Below, piece after piece: positions 27,663 to 38,502 of a stretch of DNA of 64,000 bases (the first letter of the stretch is position 1; the number at the start of each line of letters is the position of its first letter). The stretch is taken from contig NZ_BAGC01000005.1 of assembly GCF_000308655.1 (NCBI RefSeq), forward strand, positions 61,755-125,754, written 5' to 3'. The position numbers were made by a program, and so were the translations under genes. The notes under the pieces were generated by a model. That model worked only from the letters and a program-made list of their open reading frames with translations. It made no database searches and had not been told where the DNA came from. Origin of the DNA: Nocardia niigatensis NBRC 100131. GTDB lineage: Bacteria; Actinomycetota; Actinomycetes; Mycobacteriales; Mycobacteriaceae.

Positions 27663-27687
27663 CGCGGCGCGAGCCCGGCCGCGGCGG

Positions 27688-29052
27688 TCAGGCGTCGGCG
27701 GGTTTGGCGTGCTTGCCGGTGCCGGCCGTCTCCACGGGCTTGCGCTCCAAGCCCTTCCGGTCGTAGTAGCGGGTGATGACGAGACCGAAGACCAGGCCGA
27801 TGGCCAGGCCGAGGGCGGCCATCCAGAAGCCGCGGGTCAGACCCGCCTGGCCGTTGCCGTTGAAGTAGAGGATGGAACGGGTGCCCAGGAAGACCTGGTG
27901 CATGGGCTCGAATTTCGCCAGCCAGCCGAAGTACTTGGGAGTGGCCTCGATCGGGATGGTGCCGCCCGAGGAGGGCAGGCCCAGGATGATGAAGACGATC
28001 AGGTTGATGATCAGACCGGCGGTGCCGACCGCGGCCAGGGTGGCGGTGCAGGTGAAACCGACGGCGATGATCACGAACGCGCCGTAGAGGAACAGCAGCA
28101 GCGGCTTGTCGATCGGCATGCCGAGAACGGCTCCGATGCCCTCCAGCGCACCCGACACCACCACGGCCATCACCACGACCGCGGACCACTTGATGAGCAG
28201 CGTCTTCACCCGCGAGATCGACGCGCGCGGATAGTGCACGTACCAGGGACCCCACTCGGTCGGCAGGAAGCCGAGGGCCGAATCGATGAGCTGGTGGATG
28301 ATCATCGCGCCGACCATGCCGACCAGCAGGAGCAGCAGGCTGTAGAAGAAGGCGGTCAGCCCCTCCCCGGAACCGCCCGGCAGCGGCCGGAATTGGTCCA
28401 CCACGATGTTCAGCGGCTGGGCCAATACGAGGCGGGTCGCCGCGGACAGTTCGGTCGGGGGTGCGCCGGGCGCCGGCGTGAGCTGCTTGTTCACCTGCTC
28501 GGTCAGCTGCTGTCCGACCAGATCGTTGACCTGCGTGAGCGCCTGCGCGCCGAACTTCTGCACCACCGCGGTGGCGAACGCGCCGGTGCGCGGATTGGTC
28601 TGCAGGGTCAGCACGGGTTTGGCGATATCGCCCGGCACCACACTGCCGACACCGAGGATGCCGAGCCGCTTGGAGAAGTCGCTCGGAATGATGATGGCGC
28701 CGTACACCTGCGCCGATTGCATCTGCAGCTGCGCCTCGTTGATGCCGAGCACCCGCAGATCGATCTGGTCCGACGGCACCGCCTGCCGCAGTCCGTCCGC
28801 GACCTGCTTGCCGAAGTCGACGTGCTGCACCTGATCGCCGGTCTTGATGTCGTCGCCGACATCCTGATTCACCAGGGCGATCGGGAAGTCGTGCAGATTC
28901 TTCTCCGGATCGACCACGTAATCGAGGTACATCACGCCCAGCAGCGAGGCCAGCAGAGTGACCACCACAATGGGAAACGCCCACCTGATCGGGCTCAGAT
29001 GCCTGCGTCGCGGAGCGGTTTCCGCACTGCCGGTGCTGTCCGTGGTCGCCAC
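27688..29052 (-). CDS. YhgE/Pip-type or DUF3533-like membrane protein
   Basis: 454-residue protein with one N-terminal membrane helix (RWAFPIVVVTLLASLLGVMY), a large extracytoplasmic domain (about 50-235) and five or six C-terminal membrane segments, the topology of ABC-2-like membrane components related to YhgE/Pip and DUF3533. The PIALVNQDVG motif after the first helix is typical. No ATPase gene is adjacent. A TAGCGT -10 box sits 6 nt before the GTG start. Role unknown, possibly export or secretion. Confidence 0.88.
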   Translation of the reverse strand: MATTDSTGSAETAPRRRHLSPIRWAFPIVVVTLLASLLGVMYLDYVVDPEKNLHDFPIALVNQDVGDDIKTGDQVQHVDFGKQVADGLRQAVPSDQIDLRVLGINEAQLQMQSAQVYGAIIIPSDFSKRLGILGVGSVVPGDIAKPVLTLQTNPRTGAFATAVVQKFGAQALTQVNDLVGQQLTEQVNKQLTPAPGAPPTELSAATRLVLAQPLNIVVDQFRPLPGGSGEGLTAFFYSLLLLLVGMVGAMIIHQLIDSALGFLPTEWGPWYVHYPRASISRVKTLLIKWSAVVVMAVVVSGALEGIGAVLGMPIDKPLLLFLYGAFVIIAVGFTCTATLAAVGTAGLIINLIVFIILGLPSSGGTIPIEATPKYFGWLAKFEPMHQVFLGTRSILYFNGNGQAGLTRGFWMAALGLAIGLVFGLVITRYYDRKGLERKPVETAGTGKHAKPADA

Positions 29053-29058
29053 GGTCGA

Positions 29059-29064
29059 ACGCTA
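29059..29064 (-). promoter_or_regulatory. -10 box of YhgE/Pip-like gene (leaderless)
   Basis: TAGCGT on the minus strand, 6 nt before the GTG at 29052. Confidence 0.55.
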
Positions 29065-29122
29065 ACAGCAAACCGCCTGCCATCTCTGTTATCCCAACGG
29101 TGGGTTGCCTTGCGGTTACCCG

Positions 29123-29128
29123 TAGAAT
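29123..29128 (+). promoter_or_regulatory. Putative -10 box of purF
   Basis: TAGAAT; a leader of about 35 nt then carries the AGGGAG ribosome binding site at 29154-29159. Confidence 0.5.
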
Positions 29129-29165
29129 GGCTCACGCCCCCCGCCCGCCGAACAGGGAGCAAACG

Positions 29166-30731
29166 GTGAATCTCCCCTCCGCCGCCACCACCTCCGACCA
29201 GGACGAGAACGAACCGCGCGAAGAGTGCGGTGTGTTCGGTGTCTGGGCACCGGGCGAAGATGTGGCAAAGCTCACGTATTACGGACTTTACGCATTGCAG
29301 CACCGCGGTCAGGAGGCGGCGGGCATCGCTGTCGCCGACGGCTCGCAGGTGCTGGTATTCAAGGATCTCGGCCTGGTCAGCCAGGTCTTCGACGAACAGA
29401 CCCTGGCCGCCATGCCCGGCCACGTGGCAGTCGGCCACTGTCGTTACTCCACTACGGGTTCCACCACCTGGGAGAACGCACAGCCCATCTTCCGCACCAC
29501 CGCGGTCGGTACCGGAATCGCGCTGGGCCACAACGGAAATCTGGTCAATACCGCCGAATTGAGTACGCGGGCCCGGGAACTCGGGCTGGTCACCGGCCGG
29601 CTGGCGGGCACCGTGGCCGCCACCTCCGACTCCGACGTGATGACCGCGCTGCTCGCGCACGCCGCCGCCGACAAGAGCATCGAGCAGGCTGCCATGGAGT
29701 TGCTGCCGACGCTGCAGGGCGCCTTCTGCCTCACCTTCATGGACGAGCACACCCTCTATGCCGCCCGCGACCCGCACGGAGTGCGGCCGCTGTGCCTGGG
29801 CCGGCTGGACCGTGGCTGGGTGGTTGCCAGCGAGACCGCCGCCCTCGACATCGTGGGCGCGTCCTTCGTGCGCGAGATCGAGCCGGGCGAACTGCTCGCC
29901 ATCGACGCCGACGGTGTCCGCTCGCTGCGCTTCGCCAACCCGACGCCCAAGGGCTGCGTCTTCGAATTCGTGTACCTGGCTCGGCCCGACTCCACCATCT
30001 CGGGCCGCTCGGTGCACGCCACCCGCGTCGAGATCGGCCGCCGCCTGGCCGCCGAGCACCCGATCGAGGCGGACCTGGTCATCCCGGTGCCGGAGTCCGG
30101 CACCCCGGCCGCGGTCGGCTACGCGCAGGGTTCCGGCGTCCCCTACGGCCAGGGCCTGATGAAGAACGCCTACGTGGGGCGCACCTTCATCCAGCCCAGT
30201 CAGACCATCCGGCAGCTCGGAATCCGGTTGAAGCTCAATCCGCTACGCGAGGTGATCCGCGGCAAGCGGCTCATCGTGGTGGACGACTCCATCGTGCGCG
30301 GCAACACCCAGCGGGCCCTGATCCGCATGCTTCGTGAGGCGGGCGCGCTGGAGATCCACGTGCGGATCGCCTCCCCGCCGGTCAAGTGGCCCTGCTTCTA
30401 CGGCATCGACTTCGCCTCGCGCGCGGAGCTGATCGCCAATGGCGCGGGCCCCGACGGCATCGAGGGCGAGAGCCTCGACGACATGGTGGAGGGCGTGCGC
30501 CGTTCCATCGGCGCGGACAGCCTGGGCTACATCTCGCTCGAGGGCATGGTCGCCGCCACCGAGCAGCCGCGCTCGCGGCTGTGCTGCGCCTGCTTCGACG
30601 GCGACTACCCGATCGCGCTGCCGGCGGAGACCTCCATCGGCAAGAACGTGCTCGAGGGCATGCTGTCCGGCGCGACCGAGACCGAGCTGCTGGCGGATAA
30701 TGTCAATGCCTCGGCGCTGAGCCGCCCGTAA
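29166..30731 (+). CDS. purF: Amidophosphoribosyltransferase
   Basis: First committed step of purine synthesis: PRPP plus glutamine to phosphoribosylamine. The 521-residue protein starts at the GTG at 29166, set by AGGGAG at 29154-29159. The N-terminal nucleophile is C21 in REECGVFGVW, so a 20-residue propeptide must be removed to expose it. The glutaminase domain spans about 21-250 and the phosphoribosyltransferase domain carries the PRPP loop VVDDSIVRGNT near 380. RLCCACFDGDYPI near the C-terminus includes the Cys cluster expected for an Fe-S form. purM follows 6 kb later instead of directly. Confidence 0.98.
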   Translation: MNLPSAATTSDQDENEPREECGVFGVWAPGEDVAKLTYYGLYALQHRGQEAAGIAVADGSQVLVFKDLGLVSQVFDEQTLAAMPGHVAVGHCRYSTTGSTTWENAQPIFRTTAVGTGIALGHNGNLVNTAELSTRARELGLVTGRLAGTVAATSDSDVMTALLAHAAADKSIEQAAMELLPTLQGAFCLTFMDEHTLYAARDPHGVRPLCLGRLDRGWVVASETAALDIVGASFVREIEPGELLAIDADGVRSLRFANPTPKGCVFEFVYLARPDSTISGRSVHATRVEIGRRLAAEHPIEADLVIPVPESGTPAAVGYAQGSGVPYGQGLMKNAYVGRTFIQPSQTIRQLGIRLKLNPLREVIRGKRLIVVDDSIVRGNTQRALIRMLREAGALEIHVRIASPPVKWPCFYGIDFASRAELIANGAGPDGIEGESLDDMVEGVRRSIGADSLGYISLEGMVAATEQPRSRLCCACFDGDYPIALPAETSIGKNVLEGMLSGATETELLADNVNASALSRP

Positions 30732-30744
30732 TCGCAAGCAATTC

Positions 30745-30778
30745 CGGTGCCCGTTCGCGTAATCGCGAACGGGCACCG
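30745..30778 (+). terminator. Terminator after purF
   Basis: CGGTGCCCGTTCGCG, TAAT loop, CGCGAACGGGCACCG, followed by TGCTTTT. Confidence 0.9.
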
Positions 30779-30901
30779 TGCTTTTCCCGCCCGAACTCGG
30801 GAAATTCGCTGGCGCAGTTGTGACATGGGCGTCTCCGCGCGGATGGCCCGAATTGTGCACCGATTGTCCGGAAACGCAACACGCCGGTTATAACCGGTCG
30901 A

Positions 30902-30907
30902 TACTGT
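30902..30907 (+). promoter_or_regulatory. Putative -10 box of peptide ABC operon
   Basis: TACTGT about 80 nt before the first gene of the operon. The 250 bp between purF and the operon hold only this and the purF terminator. Confidence 0.35.
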
Positions 30908-30985
30908 GCCCAGCCAAAGGATGTCCACCGCGGCGCGGCGGGCCCGTGACCCGGCCGCTGCGCTGCGCTTCGAGAGCAGGGCAGT

Positions 30986-32569
30986 ATGCGCGCGAGAAGA
31001 GTTGCGGCAGTGGGGTTTGCGGGACTGACGGTGCTGGCGGTCGCCGGCTGCGGTTCGGGAAAGACATCGGACAGCGGCGGCGCCGGAATCCTGGTCGGCA
31101 CCACCGACAAGGTCACCTCACTGGATCCCGCCAAGGCCTACGACAACGGTTCACTGCTGGCGGAGACACAGGTCTACCAGTTCCTGTTGAACTTCCCCGC
31201 CGGCGAGGCCGTCCCGAAACCCGATGCGGCCGAGAAGTGCGAGTTCACCTCGCCGACCGTCTACACCTGCACGCTCAAGCCGGGACTGAAGTTCGTCAAC
31301 GGTGATCCGCTCACCGCGCAGAGCGTGAAATTCTCCTTCGACCGCATGGTGCGGATCGACGACCCGCAGGGCCCGAAGGCGCTGCTGGACAACCTCGATC
31401 ACACCGACGCCCCCGACGACCGGACCGTCGCCTTCACCCTCAAGAAGGGCAACGACCAGACCTTCCCGGCCATCCTGCCCACCCAGGCGGCCGCCATCGT
31501 CGACGAGAAGGTCTTCCCGCCCGACAAGGTGCTCGCCGACGAGGACATCGTGAAGGCGAAACCGTTCTCCGGGCCGTACACCATCACCAGCTACGACAAG
31601 AACAAGCTGGTCGAATTCAAGTCCAACCCGGACTACAGCGGACTGTTCGGTAAACCCGAGACCGACACCGTGACGGTCAAGTACTACGCCGAGGCCGCCA
31701 ACCTGAAACTCGATGTGCAGCAGGGCAATATCGACGTCGCCTGGCACACCCTCACCCCGACCGACCTGGACTCGCTGAAGAACAGCGACAGGGTGACCGT
31801 GCACCAGTCGCCCGGCGGCGACACCCGCTACATCGTGTTCAACCTGAACACCCAGCCCGGCGGCACTCCCGCCCAGAAGCTGGCCGTGCGCAAGGCCGTC
31901 GCCGTCTCCATCGACCGCGAGGCCCTGGCGACCAGCGTCTTCAAGGGCACCTGGGCCCCGCTGTATTCACCGGTGCCCAAGGATGTTCCGGGCGGCACCG
32001 AGGCGCTGAAGGACATCTACGGCGCGCTGCCGAACAAGGACGCGGCCGCCAGATTCCTCGCCGACGCGGGCGTCACCACACCGGTCGAGCTGAACCTGCA
32101 GTACACCACCGAGCACTACGGGACGGTCAGCTCCGAGGAGTACGCCGCTATCAAGAGCCAGCTCGAGGCCACCGGGCTGTTCAAGGTGAATCTGCAGTCC
32201 ACCGAATGGGTCGCCTACCAGAAGGCGCGCTCCACCGACGGCTACCCGGTGTTCCAGTTCGGCTGGTTCCCCGACTACCCGGACGCCGACGACTACCTGC
32301 GCCCCTTCTTCACCGAGGACAACTTCCTGCGCAACCACTTCGGCGATCCGAAGATCACCGCGGAACTGAACGCCGAACTGACCGAACCGGATCCCGCCAA
32401 GCGGGCCACCGCGCTGGCCACCGTGCAGCACGACCTGATGGCGGATTACCTGCCCATCGTGCCGCTGCTGACGGGTAACCAGATCGCGGTGGCGGGCAAG
32501 AACATCCAGGGCGTCGACAACACCCTGGACCCGTCCTCCAAGTTCCGCTTCGGCGTGCTCAGCAAGTAA
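30986..32569 (+). CDS. ABC transporter substrate-binding lipoprotein, oligopeptide type (SBP_bac_5)
   Basis: Extracytoplasmic binding protein of the DppA/OppA family, 527 residues. A lipoprotein signal peptide ends in the lipobox LAVAGC with C22 as the lipidated cysteine. The body contains TSLDPAKAYDNGSLL and the DGYPVFQFGWFPDYPDADDY region typical of this family. It heads a four-gene operon with two permeases and a fused ATPase (gaps 4 bp or overlapping). The exact ligand, di/oligopeptide or other, cannot be told. Confidence 0.95.
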   Translation: MRARRVAAVGFAGLTVLAVAGCGSGKTSDSGGAGILVGTTDKVTSLDPAKAYDNGSLLAETQVYQFLLNFPAGEAVPKPDAAEKCEFTSPTVYTCTLKPGLKFVNGDPLTAQSVKFSFDRMVRIDDPQGPKALLDNLDHTDAPDDRTVAFTLKKGNDQTFPAILPTQAAAIVDEKVFPPDKVLADEDIVKAKPFSGPYTITSYDKNKLVEFKSNPDYSGLFGKPETDTVTVKYYAEAANLKLDVQQGNIDVAWHTLTPTDLDSLKNSDRVTVHQSPGGDTRYIVFNLNTQPGGTPAQKLAVRKAVAVSIDREALATSVFKGTWAPLYSPVPKDVPGGTEALKDIYGALPNKDAAARFLADAGVTTPVELNLQYTTEHYGTVSSEEYAAIKSQLEATGLFKVNLQSTEWVAYQKARSTDGYPVFQFGWFPDYPDADDYLRPFFTEDNFLRNHFGDPKITAELNAELTEPDPAKRATALATVQHDLMADYLPIVPLLTGNQIAVAGKNIQGVDNTLDPSSKFRFGVLSK

Positions 32570-32573
32570 TCGG

Positions 32574-33677
32574 ATGGTGACGACCATCGAACCCGAGGGC
32601 GGGCCGGCGATCCCGGGCCGCCCGGCGGGCAAGCGAAAGCGCGGCGGCGAAACCCGTTACGGCGCACTGGCGCGCTACCTGGGCATGCGCGCCCTGCTCA
32701 TCATTCCCACCACCTGGATCCTGGTGACCCTGGTGTTCTTCCTGATGCGGGTGATCGGCGATCCCATCACCGCCGCACAGGGCGGGCGGCTCACCCCCGA
32801 GGAACTGCAGCGGCGCAAGGAGGCGGCGGGGCTCACCCGGCCCATCCTCACCCAGTACCGGGACTACCTGTCGGGGCTGCTGCACGGGGATTTCGGCCGC
32901 TCCCAGGACAATCGGGCCATCAGTGACGTCATCGTCACCTACGGCGCGGCCACCCTGGAACTCGTGTGCTGGGCGCTCATCGTGGCCTTCGCGGTGGGCG
33001 TGCCGCTCGGCAGATACGCCGCCACCAAACGGGATTCGGCCGCCGACGTGAGCCTGCGGCTGTTCGCGATCCTGGTGTACGCGGCCCCGGTGTTCTTCGT
33101 CGGGTTGCTGCTGAAACTGATCTTCGCGGTCAAGCTCGGCTGGCTGCCGGTCGCCGGGCGGGCCAGTACGAATGTGGAGCTGCAGCTGCAGCACGTCTCG
33201 CCCAAGACCAACATCATGATCGTCGACGCCATCCTCTACGGCGACACCGGGAACATCGTCGACGTCCTGAAACACGCTGTGCTGCCCGCGATCGCGCTGG
33301 GACTGCTCACCGCGGGCGTCTTCCTGCGGCTGGTGCGGATCAACCTGATCCAGACCCTGCGCTCCGGATACGTGGAGGCAGCCCGGGCGCGCGGGCTGTC
33401 CGATCGCGTGGTCACCGGGCGGCACGCCTTCCGCAACGCCCTCATCCCGGTGGTCACCGTCATGGGCATGCAGATCGCCATGATGCTCGGCGGCGCGGTG
33501 CTCACCGAAACCACCTTCGAATGGAAGGGACTGGGCTACCAGCTCGCCACGTACCTGCAGGCGCGCGACTTCGTGGCGGTGCAGGGCATCGTCGCGTTCA
33601 TCGCCATCGTGGTCGCCGTCATGAGCTTCCTGGTGGACCTGATCGTGGCACTCATCGACCCGAGGGTGAGGTTCTGA
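32574..33677 (+). CDS. ABC transporter permease, DppB/OppB type
   Basis: Integral membrane subunit of 367 residues with six membrane segments. The EAA cytoplasmic loop reads EAARARGLSDRVVTGRHAFR, contacting the ATPase. It starts 4 bp after the binding-protein gene and its TGA overlaps the next ATG (TGATG). The N-terminal 40 residues are cytosolic and basic. Confidence 0.95.
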   Translation: MVTTIEPEGGPAIPGRPAGKRKRGGETRYGALARYLGMRALLIIPTTWILVTLVFFLMRVIGDPITAAQGGRLTPEELQRRKEAAGLTRPILTQYRDYLSGLLHGDFGRSQDNRAISDVIVTYGAATLELVCWALIVAFAVGVPLGRYAATKRDSAADVSLRLFAILVYAAPVFFVGLLLKLIFAVKLGWLPVAGRASTNVELQLQHVSPKTNIMIVDAILYGDTGNIVDVLKHAVLPAIALGLLTAGVFLRLVRINLIQTLRSGYVEAARARGLSDRVVTGRHAFRNALIPVVTVMGMQIAMMLGGAVLTETTFEWKGLGYQLATYLQARDFVAVQGIVAFIAIVVAVMSFLVDLIVALIDPRVRF

Positions 33678-34699
33678 TGACCGTCGTCGAAACCGGCGTG
33701 CGGGCACCCATCCCGCCGAGCCGCGCGCGGCTGCGGATACCCGGTACGGCCCTGGTGCGCATGACGTCCGGACTGCAGCGGGCCACGCTGCTACTCGGGC
33801 TCGCACTGGTCTCGGGGTTCATCCTGGTGGCTCTCTTCGCGCCCCTGCTCGCGCCCTACGGGTTCGCGCAGAACGCCTCCGGCGGCGTCGATTTCGCGCG
33901 CCAGCAGGCGCCCTCGGCCGCGCACTGGTTCGGCACCTCGGTACGCGGGGAGGACGTGCTCTCCCGCGTCCTCTTCGGGGCGCGCACGGCGCTGTCGGTG
34001 ATCGCGGTGTCGCTGGTGCTGTCCGTGATCGTCGGCGTGCCGCTGGGGCTGGTGTCCGGATATCTCGGACGCTGGGTCGACCGGGTGCTGGTGCTGTTCA
34101 TGGACGCCATGTACGCGTTCCCGTCACTGCTGCTGGCCATCGTGGTCTCGATCGTGGTGTCCGGCGGGCAGTCCAGCAGCTTCGGCGGCATCCTGTCGGC
34201 GGCCATCGCCATCACCGTCATCTTCGTGCCGCAGTACTTCCGGGTGGTGCGCAATGCCACCATCTCGGTGAAACAGGAACCGTACGTGGACGCCGCGCGC
34301 GTCACCGGCGCCTCCACGGCGCGAATCCTGTTCCGGCACATCCTCGCCAACGTCACCCAGTCACTGCCGGTGCTCATCACGCTCAACGGCGCCGAGGCCA
34401 TCCTCACGCTGGCCGGACTCGGATTCCTCGGCTTCGGCATCGAACCCACCCAGGCCGCCGAATGGGGCTACGACCTCAACAAGGCGCTCGCCGACGTCTC
34501 CAACGGCATCTGGTGGACCGGGGTGTTCCCCGGCGCCGCCATCGTGACCGTGGTGCTCGGCATGACGCTGGTCGGCGAGAGCCTCAACGAGGTGCTCAAC
34601 CCGCTGCTCCGCACCCGTCGCGCCGCCACCGGGACCGAGTCGGAGTCCGAGATCGACTCCGCGGCAACCGAATCCCCGCAGGAGGCGGCCGATGCCTGA
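33677..34699 (+). CDS. ABC transporter permease, DppC/OppC type
   Basis: Second membrane subunit, 340 residues. The ATG at 33677 overlaps the previous stop by one base and gives the family N-terminus; the frame is open further upstream but overlaps the DppB-type gene. Motifs: HWFGTSVRGEDVLSRVLFGA (OppC signature) and the EAA-type loop DAARVTGASTARILFRHI. An acidic Ser/Thr/Glu-rich tail ends the protein. Translation is coupled to both neighbours. Confidence 0.95.
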   Translation: MTVVETGVRAPIPPSRARLRIPGTALVRMTSGLQRATLLLGLALVSGFILVALFAPLLAPYGFAQNASGGVDFARQQAPSAAHWFGTSVRGEDVLSRVLFGARTALSVIAVSLVLSVIVGVPLGLVSGYLGRWVDRVLVLFMDAMYAFPSLLLAIVVSIVVSGGQSSSFGGILSAAIAITVIFVPQYFRVVRNATISVKQEPYVDAARVTGASTARILFRHILANVTQSLPVLITLNGAEAILTLAGLGFLGFGIEPTQAAEWGYDLNKALADVSNGIWWTGVFPGAAIVTVVLGMTLVGESLNEVLNPLLRTRRAATGTESESEIDSAATESPQEAADA

Positions 34700-36428
34700 A
34701 CCCGTCCTGTCCTTCGATTCCCTCACCGTCACCTTCGCCACCGACACCGGCGCGGTCGCCGCCGTGAAAAACGTGTCCTACCAGGTGTATCCGGGTGAGG
34801 TGCTGGCCGTGGTCGGCGAATCCGGCTCCGGCAAATCGGTGAGCTCCCGTACCGCCATGGGACTGCTGCCGCCCACCGCGAGCGTGCGCGGGCACGTACT
34901 GCTGGGCGACAAAGCGATCACCGGAATGAGTGAGAAGGAACTCACCGCGATCCGTGGCGGCGCCGTCTCCATGATCTTCCAGGAACCCGGCGCCGCCCTC
35001 GACCCGCTGTTCACCATCGGCTTCCAGATCGGCGAGGCGCTGCGGGCGCACTCGGGCATGAAACGGAAACCGGCCCGCGCCAGGGCGATCGACCTGCTGC
35101 GCGCAGTCGGCCTGCCCGACCCCGAGACCCGCGTCGACTACTATCCGCACCAGCTCTCCGGCGGCCAGAAACAGCGCGTAGTGATCGCCATCGCCATCGC
35201 CTGCGAGCCGCGCGTGATCATCGCCGACGAGCCCACCACCGCCCTCGATGTCACCGTGCAGGCCGAAATCCTGGCACTGCTCCGCGATCTGCGCGATCGG
35301 ATCGGCGCGGCCATCGTGCTCATCACCCACAATATGGGCGTCGTCGCCGACCTCGCCGACCGCGTGGTGGTAATGCGTGAGGGGCGCATTGTCGAAGAGG
35401 CGCCGGTGGAAAAGCTCTTCGCCGAACCCGAACACGAATACACCCGCGCCCTCCTGGCCGCGGTGCCGAAACTCCATGTGCTGCCGAATAACTGGGAAGC
35501 AGCGGAGTATCCCGGTGACAGCGCACCGGCCGATGGGGCCGACGTCCGAGCCGACTCCACACCGGTGGCGGGGGCGGCACTGGCCGGAACGATTGTCCGC
35601 GAGCCCATCCCGGCCGACGCCGCCACCGTGCTGGAGGTCTCCGGTCTGGTGGTGGAGTTCCCGGCCCCGCTCGGCCGCCCGTCCTTCCGAGCCGTGAACG
35701 AGGTCGGTCTCACCCTGCGCCGCGGCGAAACCCTCGGACTGGTAGGCGAATCCGGCTCCGGCAAGTCCACCATCGGCCGCTGCGTGGCCGGTCTGCAGCG
35801 GCCCACCGCGGGCAGCGTGCGGGTGCTCGGCACCGATATCGCGGGCCTCTCCGAACGCCGGCTGCGGCCCCTCCGCCGCCGCTTCGGCTTCGTCTTCCAG
35901 GACCCGGCCACCTCCCTCAACCCGCGCCTCACCATCGGCGACTGCGTGGCCGAACCGCTGCTGGTGCACAAGCAGGCCAGGGGCGCCGCCGCCCGCGACC
36001 GCGTCCGCCGCCTCCTCGACGACGTACAGCTCCCGGCCGGGGTGGAAAAGCGCTATCCGCACGAGCTTTCCGGCGGCCAGCGCCAGCGGGTCAGCCTGGC
36101 CCGGGCCCTGGTGCTCAATCCGGACCTGCTGGTCGCCGACGAACCCACCAGCGCCCTGGACGTCTCCGTCCAGGCCCGGGTGCTCGAGCTGTTCGCCGGC
36201 CTCCAGCGTGAGTTCGGCTGGGCCTGCCTGTTCATCAGCCACGACCTCGCCGTGGTGGATCAGCTGGCCGACCGGATGGTGGTGCTGCGCAACGGGACCG
36301 TCATCGAACAGGGCAGCAACGACGATATCCTGCGCGATCCACGCGAGGACTACACCCGCCGCCTGGTCGCCGCAGTCCCAGTCCCCGACCCGGTGGAGCA
36401 ACGGCGTCGACATCGTTACGAAACGTGA
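34692..36428 (+). CDS. Fused oligopeptide ABC transporter ATPase (DppD-DppF type)
   Basis: One 578-residue polypeptide holds both nucleotide-binding domains. Each has a Walker A (GESGSGKS near 38-45 and again near 351-358), an LSGGQ signature (LSGGQKQRV and LSGGQRQRV) and a Walker B ([11 protein letters not shown] and [11 protein letters not shown]). The linker near 260-320 is variable. It overlaps the permease gene by 8 nt. It energises import by the upstream SBP and permeases, so the operon is a complete importer. Confidence 0.96.
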   Translation: MPEPVLSFDSLTVTFATDTGAVAAVKNVSYQVYPGEVLAVVGESGSGKSVSSRTAMGLLPPTASVRGHVLLGDKAITGMSEKELTAIRGGAVSMIFQEPGAALDPLFTIGFQIGEALRAHSGMKRKPARARAIDLLRAVGLPDPETRVDYYPHQLSGGQKQRVVIAIAIACEPRVIIADEPTTALDVTVQAEILALLRDLRDRIGAAIVLITHNMGVVADLADRVVVMREGRIVEEAPVEKLFAEPEHEYTRALLAAVPKLHVLPNNWEAAEYPGDSAPADGADVRADSTPVAGAALAGTIVREPIPADAATVLEVSGLVVEFPAPLGRPSFRAVNEVGLTLRRGETLGLVGESGSGKSTIGRCVAGLQRPTAGSVRVLGTDIAGLSERRLRPLRRRFGFVFQDPATSLNPRLTIGDCVAEPLLVHKQARGAAARDRVRRLLDDVQLPAGVEKRYPHELSGGQRQRVSLARALVLNPDLLVADEPTSALDVSVQARVLELFAGLQREFGWACLFISHDLAVVDQLADRMVVLRNGTVIEQGSNDDILRDPREDYTRRLVAAVPVPDPVEQRRRHRYET

Positions 36429-36444
36429 CAACAGATCTCTTGGC

Positions 36445-36674
36445 GCTATGGGTAACTCACCGGGTACGTCCAAAATGGATTCGGCACCCAACCGGCGGCA
36501 CGGGTGCCGAGCCCGACGGCTCTATGCCCCCCGCTGCATTCTCGGGGAGGCGGGTGAGCCCGCTGAATTCCCGGGGAGACGGGTGAGTCCGCTGAGGTCT
36601 CAGGGGAGGCGGGTGAGCCCGCTGAATTCTCGGAGAGCGGGTGAGCCCGCTGAGTTCTCGGGGAGGCGGGTGAG
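36445..36674 (+). repeat. Dispersed repeat, copy 4, with five-fold amplified tail
   Basis: Head GGGTAACTCACCGGGTACGT and middle GGCACCCAACCGGCGGCACG are followed by five tandem versions of the tail. It fills most of the 298-bp gap between the ABC operon and purM. Confidence 0.8.
36530..36674 (+). repeat. Tandem 29-bp repeat, five units
   Basis: Units start at 36530, 36559, 36588, 36618 and 36646 (lengths 29, 29, 30, 28, 29). The shared core is CGCTGAATTCTCGGGGAGGC followed by GGGTGAGCC. There are no spacers, so it is not a CRISPR array. Confidence 0.85.
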
Positions 36675-36726
36675 CTAGCGTGATCAGGCATCTATCCATC
36701 GATTCGGCTTGGAGCTTTCTCCGACA

Positions 36727-37806
<1,080 letters not shown>

Positions 37807-37817
37807 ACGTCAACAAC

Positions 37818-37857
37818 GAAGGGCCCCAGCCACTCTGGAGAGTGGCTGGGGCCCTTC
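37818..37857. terminator. Strong terminator after purM
   Basis: GAAGGGCCCCAGCCACTC, TGGA loop, GAGTGGCTGGGGCCCTTC: a perfect 18-bp stem. Confidence 0.95.
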
Positions 37858-37913
37858 GCTATGTCCGGCAGCGGTTTCGCCGTGAGCTGGAGACCTATCG
37901 TCTCTCAACGCGA

Positions 37914-38046
37914 CGACTGATTTCGTGCCGACGTGGGTAACTCATCGGGTACGTCCAAAATCGGATTGGCACCCAACCGGCGGCACGCATGCGGGACTGA
38001 CTGCGGCTCCCCAGCCGTGCGCCGAAGGCGCGGGGAGGCGGGGGAG
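37914..38046 (+). repeat. Dispersed repeat, copy 5
   Basis: Full-length copy: TGATTTCGTGCCGACG, GGGTAACTCATCGGGTACGT, ACCCAACCGGCGGCACGC and CGGGGAGGCGGGGGAG in order. It fills the gap between purM and DUF3073. Confidence 0.8.
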
Positions 38047-38054
38047 ACGTGCTA

Positions 38055-38082
38055 AAGGGGGAAGCCCGTCGGCCTCCCCCTG
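38055..38082 (-). terminator. Hairpin after DUF3073 gene
   Basis: AGGGGGA...TCCCCCT arms with an inner GCC/GGC pair, just past the stop of the minus-strand DUF3073 gene. Confidence 0.5.
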
Positions 38083-38102
38083 CAGTACGTCGAAAATCCG
38101 AG

Positions 38103-38315
38103 TCAGCGACGCCAGTCGTCGTAGCTGTCTTCTTCTTCCCAGCTCGACCGCGATTCGCTCGCGTCATGCTCTTCGGAAAGCACACCACTCCGCTGTGTGT
38201 CGGAGGCACTCCCCGACAGCTCGCGCTGAAGGCTCGTGAAGTCGGTCGACGGCGAGCTGTACTTGAGCTCCCGTGCAACCTTGGTCTGCTTTGCCTTAGC
38301 CCGGCCACGGCCCAT
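38103..38315 (-). CDS. DUF3073 protein
   Basis: 70-residue actinobacterial protein of unknown function, orthologous in position to Rv0810c, which also follows purM. The basic N-terminus MGRGRAKAKQTKVARELKYS and the acidic end WEEEDSYDDWRR are the family hallmarks. AGGGGG stands 7 nt before the ATG. It has its own upstream region of about 190 bp with possible -10 sequences (TAAAGT near 38397). Confidence 0.92.
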   Translation of the reverse strand: MGRGRAKAKQTKVARELKYSSPSTDFTSLQRELSGSASDTQRSGVLSEEHDASESRSSWEEEDSYDDWRR

Positions 38316-38502
38316 GGCTGACCCCCTCGCGTCACTGCGGGGCGGCCTGGGGTGGGTTTGGCGGCCCCGTTCGAATTAATACTCTTCCTGACGAACACTT
38401 TAGCGTGTGTCCGGCGGTCGCGCTTCCAGGAGTGGGGGATAAAGGTCCCGGGGCCGGGCCCAGCGATCTCCGGGCCCGTGCGAAAAGGTTGCCGACCGGG
38501 GG

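Noticed and set aside
26432..29083. 883-codon minus-strand open frame across several genes
   Set aside because: Only a shifted frame of the YhgE/Pip-like gene extended by antisense sequence of the CPBP and SCP-like genes.
36530..36674. CRISPR-like direct repeats of 29 bp
   Set aside because: Units are contiguous with no spacers, are degenerate, and no cas genes are present; it is a tandem repeat.
38316..38502. Possible small gene between DUF3073 and the asparaginase gene
   Set aside because: Short frames here are overlapped by promoter-like AT-rich sequence and have no start signal; read as the DUF3073 promoter region.
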